From positions 46,803,513 through 46,867,512 of the forward strand of contig OZ024861.1 in the NCBI GenBank assembly GCA_964017155.1: DNA of 64,000 bases. Direction: 5' to 3'. Source of the DNA: Oasisia sp. SBJ-2009 (Eukaryota; Annelida; Polychaeta; Sabellida; Siboglinidae). Positions 11,491-61,859 of the stretch are shown piece after piece. A program made the position numbers and the translations under genes. The notes under the pieces are model-generated. The model was not told where the DNA came from. It saw only the letters and a list, made by a program, of their open reading frames with translations, and did not search any database. How positions within the stretch are numbered: the first letter of the stretch is position 1; each line of letters begins with the position of its first letter.

Positions 11491-12600
11491 GATGGGTAAT
11501 GGCAAAATGAGCTATTTTTGTGTGGTTTCTGTTGATAAATATTTCAATAAACGGGCCTTCAATAAAAGTGACTCTAAAATGGCATAACTTTATTATTTAT
11601 ATAACTATTAACATACTATTTGCAGTATTTTGAAATACATTGCATGGAGTAATACTTTTTCAATATTGATGTTTATTCATGCTAATTAATGAGGTTAATT
11701 AGCTAATATTAGTAAAGTAGTGCACCAAGTTAACAGACCAAAACATTCTAATTAAAACTAGCAGAGTTCATAAATATGAATATATTTATACATATTTTGC
11801 AGTGTGCATAACCACATTAATGGCTATATGAGAATAAATATATATTAACTAGTCATGTAATAATAAATATATTAATTAGTTAATAGGTGGTAATTAGCAG
11901 GCAACCTTGACAGACATAAACGTTTTATAAACTGCCACAATGTCCATGAATATGTTTATAATATTATAAACATGAAATTTGTAGAACCACCTTACTTATG
12001 GTAAGATATATACATTAAACAGTTATGTAATATTAATAATAAACAAATAAATAAATCAATATATGATTAGTAGCCGTGCTTTGCATAGACTTACACATGA
12101 ATAAAAGGCCACAATGTCCATAATTATTAAGACATTCCCACATTAATTACGGTAGTAAATAACATTACGCTCTAATTTCATATTAACACTAACTTAATTA
12201 ATAAGTTAATATTGGCTAATGTTTGAATGCTAACTCGACTAATGGCTACGTTTTGATGAAAGCATGCAGTAAATAATTATGAAGTTAATATAATTTATGC
12301 AATGTTTAGAAACACATGAAACATTATGATCAACCATCAATAAATACATGTCATTACAACATAAATAATAACTTTATTAATAAATATTAACTAAACAGCA
12401 AACTCAACATATCAATGCATGACAATGAGGCATAGTTGTCATACTTAACTTGTTTATGGATGATTGTGAGGTTACAGGTTGGACAAATGCTGCAGGCTCA
12501 ATAGAGGCCAGTAATAAAATGTTATTGTTTCATAATATTCTGCATTTCAACATGAATTGATGAAGTAATGTTTATAAACTGTTCACAGCGTTTCGTCACT
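11491..12600. other. AT-rich intergenic, nothing recognised
   Basis: Strongly AT-rich with scattered ATTAAT runs. No gene is supported. Confidence 0.45.
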
Positions 12601-12868
12601 AACTCGAGCATCTCTTGTGCCAAATGCTCCTGATTCTGATGGTTTGTAGTACAAAACCCCTACTGGGGCATCACGCACTAGTGATGGTGGTTGGTTTCAG
12701 GATGGCTGGCTTCATGTTATCTGGAAGTGGAATAAGAGTATGTGTGCTTGGGAATGTGGAATTAGGATGGGGTGGGTGGGGAAAAGTACAATTCAATGTT
12801 GGGGGATGATGTGGGTGTGGTACGGATGGGATGTGGAGGGGGGCTGGGGTGGTGGGGTATGTTTTCTA

Positions 12869-13303
12869 TTAGAGGTGCCTCAAGGGTGCAGTTGTCAGGT
12901 TAATATCCTGCAATGCACCCTTGAAGGCGTCAAGACTGTTGTGGGTAAACACATTAGGTGGAAGTTTGTTCCACTGGGCTATTGTTCGGGGAAAAAAACT
13001 GTATTTATAATAGTTGTGGGAGGTGGATATTTTTCTGTATTTGTGTGGGTGGTTGGATCTTGTTTGGCTGTGTCCGGGTATGAGGTATTGATTGGGATTG
13101 ATGTCTACAAGATTGTTGGTTATTTTGTACAGTGTGCAAAGTCTGGCCTCAGCCCTCCTCTGGTCCAGGGTTGGCCAGGAGAGGGCAGAGGCCAAGGTGC
13201 ATCCAGATGTCTCCCAGCTGTAATTGTAGGCCACGAATCTTGCAAGACTGCTTTCTGCGTTACCCTCCACATGGATAAAGTGCAAGATGAAGAAGATGCT
13301 CAC
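12869..13303 (-). pseudogene. CR1/L2-like LINE ORF2 3' end
   Basis: The ORF has ARFVAYNYS, LDQRRAEARLCTLYKITNNL, HKYRKISTSHNYYKYSFFPR and TIAQWNKLPP, the conserved C-terminal block of CR1/L2-type ORF2 proteins. It is truncated before the catalytic domain. The G-rich 12.60-12.87 kb stretch is its likely 3' UTR. Confidence 0.8.
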
Positions 13304-14239
13304 TTACTCCGCCTCACTATGTTCAGTGTAGATATGTGTATTATGTGTCACATTCAGCGAGACAAGTTATGTAATAAATCAGAAATTAGTGTAAGTGGAT
13401 GATGCATGTGATATACGTTCTGTATCTTCACAGATAACTGACAGGTGCAGTTTTGTTCGGGCAATAAACTAATGTTGTGTTCTTGTCTATTAAAACTGCA
13501 GTGTACATGTCACGACCACAGGGACTGTATCTTCAGAGAGTGTAGATATATGTTGGTGTATCATCTTCAGTCAAACGAAGCTTGTAGTTATGCATGCACA
13601 TGTGATTTCTGAAATAAAACAATTCAAAGTGCATGCAATAACTACAATAATTCATCAAGCACATTATGTCAGTAATATTGTATATTCACGCCAAGCATTT
13701 AAATAAATAGCAAACAATAATTATTATTAATGTTTAACATTTCTAGAAGTAATTGCATTATTATTAATTATAATTAGGAATAGTAGTAGTGATATTGTAT
13801 TAACAATATCATGATATTGGTTGAATGGCACATTATAATTAATAATTTTAAATTAACATGGACAAACTGAAGAAAATATATATAATAAATGTAAAACAAT
13901 TAAAATGTTCCTTTTTTTCTAGCAACTTGCATTGGCAATCACAACTGAATAAAACTCATAAATGTGATTTGTTACCTATTACCAATTAATTGAAATTAAG
14001 CCTATTGTCTACATCCCCTGGCTCTGCTCTTTTTTTGTTGAATTGCCTAATTTACTTAAAAAGAAATATATTTTACAAAACCATGTCAATACTAAATTAA
14101 CTAGAATTACTAAATAAGTGCGCCATATATAAATTAGTGGAATACTAATATTCAATATCCACGATGGCGCTACGTGCCTCTGTAGCTCCGATGACGCGCA
14201 CTTGGTCACATCGCTCAAACATCACATTTTTGAACCACT
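13304..14239. other. AT-rich intergenic, nothing recognised
   Basis: No ORF or structured repeat beyond simple AT richness. Confidence 0.45.
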
Positions 14240-14700
14240 GTTGCTAAAAACGTTCCGATTGACGTTTCTGCGCATGCGCAATAAATGTAAAATCATCAAT
14301 GTCCAGCGAAACGGCAATACGTACATATATATCACGGGCTGTTTGTTATCTCTCGTGTGATGATTACTGTGAAGAGTTTCTTAAAATGTCGTTTAATGCA
14401 ATAACATATTACGTGTTTTTTTTTATAAATAACTGTCACGGTATGGCGCTCTGCAGTCACGTGATTTACGCTTGCTATCAAAATATGCCTCAAAACTTGT
14501 TTGCCTCGTGTTAATTTGCGACAAATAACTTCGCTGAGAGGTTATATACATCCTAACGAACAATTATTAACCCGTGGTATTTATGCCACAAATGCTCTGT
14601 CCTTTCGCTGCACATTGATGATTTTACATTTATTGCCCATGCGCAGAAACGTCAATCGGAAAGTTTATAACGCCGGAAAAATGTAAGCGCTACACCGCGC
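14240..14700. mobile_element. Second foldback/MITE copy
   Basis: Inverted arms of about 60 bp (14252-14311 and 14604-14668) share TCCGATTGACGTTTCTGCGC, CAATAAATGTAAAATCATCA and CAGCGAAA. The CCGATTG(G/A)C(C/G)TTTCTGCGC core and the AAGTTTTGAGGCAT segment are common to the 10.3-11.5 kb element. Confidence 0.7.
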
Positions 14701-14994
14701 AAAAGCCATATTGCACGAGCTGGCACGGCAACGAAATGTTCAACACATACCAATTAAATACTGCAGATTTACCTATAAGTAAAATCGTTAGTGTTTTTTT
14801 CAAGCCGATACTACAAAATTATTATATAAATAATTCGGAAAGCGTAATAATGAGATCGCATTCCCTTCGTCTTAGAGACCGAGCCGCTCTTGTACGTACG
14901 CTCTACATATACCGCCGTGCACGCAAGCCTACGTAATATTCGCATATTCAATCGACGTGTTATAAGTTTAAGTCTTACGGTAACTCCCGCGAGA

Positions 14995-15100
14995 AATATG
15001 TCCGGACATATAGCCTGGGGGGCCGCCATAGGCTATTTGTCCGTATCCGGACGAATAGTCCCCCAGGCTATTCGTCCGTAACCGGACGTATAGCCACTCC
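14995..15100. repeat. Nested palindromic CCGGAC/ATAGCC block
   Basis: Alternating direct and inverted copies of GTCCG(T/G)A and TATAGCC / GGCTATT. One hairpin pairs GGCTATTTGTCCG with CGGACGAATAGTC; a second uses GGCTATTCGTCCG and CGGACGTATAGCC. Confidence 0.7.
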
Positions 15101-15364
15101 GAAATAAAAATTACGATGTAGCTTTTGGGGACACTACGTAACCTTATCCACTAATCACAAAACATCGCCTTTGCGGTGCTGATGCGTCTGGGATGCGCTA
15201 ACAACTCACGCCCTATGTTTACATAGATGCAAGACTAAATACAACAATAAAAAAATCTGAATTCTTTGAATCGAAGTAGTGTAGAATGACATTCCGAACT
15301 GTCTATGACATAGGTCTACACATCGAAAATAGGTGGTAAAACCGTTTTGAAAATGCCCTTACAA

Positions 15365-16550
15365 TTTGATGATATAATATATTTATTCAGGATGGCTCAG
15401 CTAAATACAGTGCACATTAAAATATACACTAGATTTCTTTTCAGTGAGGTCCTCATACACACAATCGTACAGTCATGCAATATAAGAAAATATAAAATAA
15501 AATAAATATAAAGAATATAAAAAATGTAAAATATATGACGTAACAGACATAAGATATAAATTAAGTTAAAACATAAAATCTACATTAAGATAAAACATGG
15601 TATGACTCCTAGTTAAGTTGCCAACAACACAGTTTGTTGAAGTACTCTATATAAGGTGATTAAAACATGTCTTACATTTATCTTTGAACTCTTTGTAGCT
15701 TTGACTAGTTTTGACAGTGTTATTTAGAGTATTGAAAAGCACAGCGCCTTCGTAGCAGAAAAGATTCTTACCTGCATTGCAGGTGACACGTGGTATAAAC
15801 AGATTACAGTTAGCATTTCTGGTCGAGTAGGAGTGAAAGTCTTTGGCACGTATAAATTTGCCACGCAGATATGAGGGTACATCCCCCAGCAGGCATTTGC
15901 CAACCATTAACATTTTGTGTACCTTTATTTTATTTTGGGATGTTAGCCATCCGAGTGAGCTATGCATGGTTGATATGTGAGTCCGCCGCCTACATCGTAG
16001 AATGACTCTGCACGCTTTGTTTTGTAGTTTTTGTATTCGTTTCAGATTACTTTGAGGTCCCTTGGACCACATGATGTCCCCGTAATCGATGATGGGGGCT
16101 ATCATAGTTTTGAAGAGAGTGTTTGCGGTGGTTGTAGAGATGAAAGGCCGAATTCGTGACTGCACACCGATGCGTTGCGATATTTTTTTACTGATGCAGT
16201 CTACATGTTTTTTCCAGTTTAGAGAAGGATCAAACCAAAGGCCCAGGTATTTGAAGCAACTGACTTGTTCCAAAGATTCCCCGTTAATGTTGAGTTTAAG
16301 TCCCCCCTCCCGTTTCGACAGATGTTGTTGAGTACCAAAGAGCATTGTTTTAGTTTTGTTTGCGTTCAGAGTCAATCTATTCACATTGAGCCACTTGCTG
16401 ACGGTTTCTAAGTCATCATTCAATTGCATCTGGGTGTTTTCTATACATTTCCCAGAGACAAAGAATGCTGTATCATCTGCATACAGAACAAAGAATGCTG
16501 TATCATCTGCATCCCAGAGACAAAGAATGCTGTATCATCTGCATACAGAA
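15365..16550 (-). mobile_element. 5'-truncated LINE with ORF2 C-terminus
   Basis: An open minus frame at 16429-15647 (260 codons) reads WLNVNRLTLNANKTKTMLFG, FKYLGLWFDPSLNWKKHV and IQKLQNKACRVILRCRRRTH, the region after the catalytic box of CR1/Jockey-like RTs. The 3' end is an AT-rich UTR to about 15365. The element is truncated at the catalytic box, which is itself tandemly repeated (next entry). Confidence 0.85.
16452..16545 (-). repeat. Triplicated RT catalytic-box segment
   Basis: Three tandem copies of ACAAAGAATGCTGTATCATC followed by TGCAT, with spacers of 7-9 bp. Each encodes on the minus strand the Y-A-D-D-T-A-F-F box of the LINE RT. They lie right at the 5' truncation point. Confidence 0.8.
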
Positions 16551-16559
16551 CAATTTAGG

Positions 16560-17480
16560 TCAGTTAACTGGAAGATTGTCTACACAAATTATTATTATAC
16601 TATTAGTTAATCCGACACTGGTTTTTATTTATAAACAAATTATTGAAAGGTGGTACCGTCTCAAATATAGAACGGCAGTTCGCCGATTTCTGCCTGGCGC
16701 CCTCTGCCTGACAACGGCTGCGATGCAAACCTTCGGACAGATGGCGACGTTGGGATTAGCCAAATTTGTCTTATGATAAAGAATAGGTCATTTACATACT
16801 GCGTCAAGATGATTAGATGTATTTAGTCATTTTAGACCTTGCTAAAATGTGTTCTGTGGGCTTACGAATAAATACATAAAAACTGGAGGAGCTAATCATT
16901 GCGCTGACTATAAACAGATAGAAGTGTGTTTTGCTTAGTAATTGCCCTTGTTATATTTGATTTTAAAGTCGAAAGATATCAATAATTGTTTTGCGAATTT
17001 TATATTGTCTACAAAACAGGCCAATAAATTACATTTTCTACACAATAAGACAATTACTCTAGGAGCTATTCAAGAATATACAAGCAGACACTTTATAAAA
17101 TAATTGGACTAATACAGATCACAATATTATCCAAATTTATTTCATCATGAACTCAAAATACACAACCAATTGCCTCAGTTCTAGATTGCTAAAGCAACGT
17201 AGTGTATGTGATTGCCTAAGATGTCAAAAAATGCTACTGTTGATCAGGATAATAAGAACAAAACGTGACAGCACAATCTACTTTGAGACAGAATAATTAT
17301 CGTTCTGGCCAAAACGTACAGTCACACAACGAAACAAGTTTGGCGAATTCTCATAACACAAACGGTAGTCTTATTTTATAAATATAGTGTACTCTAGAAG
17401 GCATCAAACAATGACCTAGACAAATTAACAGATACGCCACCACAACATAACCAAATCTAACCATGACGACATGGACGATA
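16560..17480. other. Intergenic, nothing recognised
   Basis: AT-rich sequence between the LINE and the ARID2 3' end. No gene is supported. Confidence 0.4.
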
Positions 17481-17483
17481 AAA

Positions 17484-17489
17484 TTTATT
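17484..17489 (-). terminator. Candidate ARID2 polyadenylation signal
   Basis: The first AATAAA hexamer I found on the minus strand past the stop is about 1.0 kb downstream. The 17.49-18.51 kb stretch would then be the 3' UTR. No transcript supports this; another AATAAA lies near 17145. Confidence 0.3.
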
Positions 17490-18512
17490 TTAAAGATCAC
17501 ATTTCATTACATTCTGATGTACAAGTATGATGGCAACCCATCTTCTCAGGTTGTGTGCGTGTACAAAGAACAATATCAGCACAGGAATATTTGACAGCCA
17601 CCAAACTAAAACAGACTGTGCCGTGAACCTACTCATTCAAACTTCTTTGGTTTTCTACTTTCCACCGACGTGGCTGGCACGTGAAATGCAGGTATCTGGC
17701 ACGCACTGCACGACCAAACAACAGCTCCCACGAATGACCGACGCAACATACAAAAGCACTATACAAATATTTACTCAGCCACACATGGAATTGTTTCTAC
17801 AATAACTCTCGGGCGAAAATATTTACTCATGTAGCATGTAGGACGGGCGCTCGGTAATCCCGTTAAAATAAGTTACGCTACACATTCTAAACTACACCTG
17901 TACACAAACTGCAAGTGCGCGAATCCGCGTGCAATCGATCCACAGCACACACAAACCAAGAATGTACATACATGTGTTAGTTGGCATGCAACAAATGCAA
18001 GTGTTACAGCTCTGCCAACGATTACTGGCCACGACATGGCAAACTGTGGTCCCCTTCTTTGTAATGTGGAATAGCAGAGCACATGGTACAATTACGGGCA
18101 TTAACATCAAACATACATCGTTGCTCTCGAGCCCGGATAGCGGCCTTGTATATAAAAATATCACCATCTAGCCGAGCACATCGTAAACTGTCAAGTGTTT
18201 AGCGAGAAACTCCAGCAACGAAGGTGTGACTTGCCGACCGCAATGCAACGTCACGAACAGTTCACCCGGACAAAAACGCATCCGTCCACGTGTCTTACGT
18301 AAATCTACATCTTTACAAACGTCTTATCGTCTTGACTGGCAGTAATAGCAATACTTCAACAGTGACACGGTACTTGTGCGCAACGGCGCCTTTCGAGCCG
18401 TTTTTGCGCGGCGTCAACCACCAATCGACGGCTTGACATAACTTGTGCTTGTGTAACACTAATGGTGTTGTGACAACATATCGTCTGTCTGGCAGGTGCT
18501 GCCACCTGGTGG
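17490..18512 (-). other. Presumed ARID2 3' UTR
   Basis: A non-coding stretch between the ARID2 stop and the first downstream poly(A) hexamer. I see no conserved ORF or repeat in it apart from the CTCF-like site at its start. Confidence 0.35.
18499..18512 (-). promoter_or_regulatory. CTCF-like motif next to ARID2 stop
   Basis: The minus strand reads CCACCAGGTGGCAG, which fits every position of the metazoan CTCF core consensus CCASYAGRKGGCRS. It starts right after the TAG stop codon. Binding is inferred from the motif only. Confidence 0.4.
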
Positions 18513-58704
<40,192 letters not shown>

Positions 58705-59150
58705 CTCTGTAATAATTCCGTCCACACCGTGCGGTCAAATACCTCAAGCGACCGTCCAATTACCCACTGATCGGTAATCCTTTGAAGAACAACTGTCCGT
58801 TTACGCCGAAGATTACGGGAAACACCGTGGAATTTATATGTCTGAGATGCAGCCGCCGCTGCAAACTACCCTACTTTCCAGCTTGTTTATTAAGCCATAT
58901 GCGTCCAGGCTTGCCAAACCGATAAATGTATGGCTTTGTTCACATCTTCAACAAACATCCTCCACAAAATTCTAGACGCCGTGCGATAATCCATGGTAGA
59001 TCAGAGGCCACATAATGGTCCATGCAGATATAAAATCGACAAATTCGTAACAAAAAACATAATGGACAGGCGAGCTGCAATTGCTCAGTAGAGGGATTCA
59101 TTGCATTGTCCATTGGCTAGGAGCGCGTTTCCAATATGGCGACCACCGTA
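58705..59150 (-). promoter_or_regulatory. Presumed ARID2 promoter and 5' UTR
   Basis: The region upstream of the ARID2 start lacks a clear TATA box. A CCAAT-type box (ATTGG on the plus strand, near 59111) and a YY1-like AATATGGCGACC (about 59132-59143) occur together, as is common in TATA-less housekeeping promoters. The transcription start cannot be placed. Confidence 0.35.
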
Positions 59151-60600
59151 TCGCTCAGAACAAAGGAGCTTCTTGCCGAAATGGTTATATTTTGCCATAA
59201 TAAAGTGCAACATAGCAACGTGTTAACCATATCCCCCCAAGTATTTCGTTCAGTTTTTTTTCTAAACAATCGGACACAGTTACATTTCCTGTGTGCCGTC
59301 TATTTGCATTATGCACTGCCTCGTGTACGGGAAGGTACGCGCCGAAATTGTAGGATACCCTTTCACATAAATACTTGTTCGCGTGGTTTCGTCCTTAAAT
59401 TTATAGTAACTAACGATATTGCTGTTACAAATACATGAATATTTGTACACAGCAATGTCTACAAAAACATATTTAATTAAATTAACCAAATACATTTACA
59501 TAATATGCAAATTTAACTAAAACATATTTTTCAAAAGCATGTATAGTTAGCGTTTGGAAGTTTCCCGAGCTTTTTTAAAGACGCAACAAACTGTGTAAAC
59601 TATTCAACAGCATATCATATCATTATAAATTCCACGTTTTATATTACTTTTAAAGTTAACATTGACAAACATAACCGGAGTTTCCAATAATGAATAATGT
59701 CACTTAATTACCGTATATGGCATTATAAAGTCTTTAATGTAGGCCGCGCGCACGATATGACGTTTGATTGAAAATCAATAATGTTACTATTATATATAAT
59801 CATTCAATTAATTAGTAACGGATTAAACCACTTAGTAAAACACCTCGACCCGTTGCGTCATGGGTGAAGAAAATCGGTCGAGCTGATAACTATTTAAATA
59901 CTTTAGAACCACTAATAATTAATTGTATGTATATAATATAGACCCATGCAAAAACGTATTGCGGTTAAGGATTTATGACTATTTAAGTGAAATTACTAAT
60001 TTTTGTTTCATTTGGATTATTCTTTAGGATCAAAGGAATGCATTGCGTTCTGCCAATTGCATTCTCTGCTTCAGGATCAACTCTATTAGCAAAGTTTTCA
60101 TTTTATACGTATATTTATATTTGTTGTACGTACGTAGATAAATACGCAAGATCTACAAGACCACATTAATGCACACGCGCGCATATGCACGCTGAATACA
60201 CCCTCATCCTATATGTCATCATCCTCATAGATCCGCATACACTCGCACGCTCGCACACCCTCACGCACACACTTCCACGCTCGCCCACCATATGTTATGT
60301 ATATGCAGACGAAGTTCATTCTAAATGTTAGAAGTACATCCATAAAACTTTTTTCATATTAAATAATATATTAGCGATCTGCTATACTCCTACGTATTCA
60401 TTGCGTTTTTTTCTCTCACTTAAAAAAGCTTAATTGTTACCTCGTAACCGAAAGAGATAAACATATTAAGAGCTAGATCAATCGACCTGCCTTGGTTCAT
60501 GTTTATCGAATACGTATACCATTCGCCACGAAACATTGATAGGACCGCTCCGCTATCAACAGAGATACTGTGTCCTATGCACGCCAAACAAAGCTGTAAG
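59151..60600. other. Upstream intergenic, nothing recognised
   Basis: AT-rich. A 101-codon open frame from 59136 starts at the YY1-like ATGGCGAC but has no recognisable domain. Confidence 0.4.
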
Positions 60601-60604
60601 TAAA

Positions 60605-61055
60605 CCCATTCCTATTGGCAACCGGCGGCTGAACGCGGCGCGCGCTGCGCACCGCGGAACACTGACGGGGAATCCCCGCATTTCGTCGCCGTAGATTTAT
60701 TTTTGGCTGTCCTGAGTCCGTGAATGAACGCCGCGCGTGCGGCACACTGACACACTGTGCCAGTACCCGATTTCTTAATTACGCACGGCAAATGTAGGTC
60801 TGCGAGTGCGAAGTGTACGCCCGCGTGTATTGGCATGCGCGCGCACCGGACTCGAGCGGAGCGCGTTCGCGGAGCGTCGCCGGCAACGTCGGGGAAGACT
60901 AGCGGATTGTCGTCGCACAGACCAGACGCGGAACCACATCGTCAATCAGCGTCTTCGGCTTCGCATCACGTTGTGTGTTGGCCGGCGCGGACGCCGTACG
61001 GTGCACGGAAGGCGGTGTATCGAAGAACCTCGTTGAAAACGCCATCTCGGCTGTC
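60605..61055. promoter_or_regulatory. CpG-rich block
   Basis: About 450 bp with dense CpG (runs such as GCGGCGCGCGCTGCGC and GAGCGGAGCGCGTTCGCGGA) within AT-rich surroundings. It could be the promoter or first exon of a neighbouring gene; short frames inside show no known domain. Confidence 0.45.
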
Positions 61056-61559
61056 TGTCTTTTTAACTGATACATAAAATGCTCTCTAGGACGTTTTGAA
61101 AATAGAATATTCTGAAATATTCATAAGAAGCAAATATTTGCAAATATAACATGCATTATGTAAATTGTTAGTGAATAATTGCTATGGTTAAAACTGACAA
61201 AAACTAAGTGATAGACTGTACAGTGTGCACTAATCGGAACAAGATTGTAAGTTAATTTATTAGGGTGTTTTGTTCAAAATTTACGTATTCATGGATATAT
61301 GGGCGGTGGATCATTATAATTATAATATAACAAACTGTTGACTACAATTATTAATCGCTTTTGTATTTTAGCATTTAAAATGTTATCTCATAATTGCCAG
61401 TGATATTGCTTTTTTTTTTATAAATTATGTACCCATACGTTTACGCACACACGCATGCATTGAAGCATGCATAAGACACGCACACAAGGGGCAAGCACCC
61501 ACGTTCACACATGGACACGTAGAAACGAACGTATGCGCAATACACATACGCACGCATGC

Positions 61560-61564
61560 AAACA

Positions 61565-61640
<76 letters not shown>
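61560..61640. repeat. CACG/CA microsatellite
   Basis: (CACG)n runs into (CA)n, flanked for about 200 bp on each side by imperfect CACGCATG-type repeats. Confidence 0.95.
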
Positions 61641-61641
<1 letters not shown>

Positions 61642-61859
61642 ACACATACCCACACACGTGCGTGTGCGCGCGATGTATGAACGCGTGCGCATGACCTCTC
61701 GCACACGCGCGCGTGCACATGCGCACGCATGAACGCATGCATCTATACACGTAAACCTACATGCGCATACACACTCGTACGCAGGCATGCGCACACACGG
61801 TCCATGGCTCACTCATACGCACGCACACGTACACACACCCACATGCGTCAGCACGAAAT

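Noticed and set aside
12740..13402. 220-codon plus-strand frame
   Set aside because: It is the reverse of a recognised LINE ORF2 tail and its G-rich 3' UTR.
59136..59438. Possible divergent gene starting MATTVSLRTKELLAEM
   Set aside because: The ATG coincides with a YY1-like element and no domain or convincing donor is seen. It could be real, but I cannot support it.
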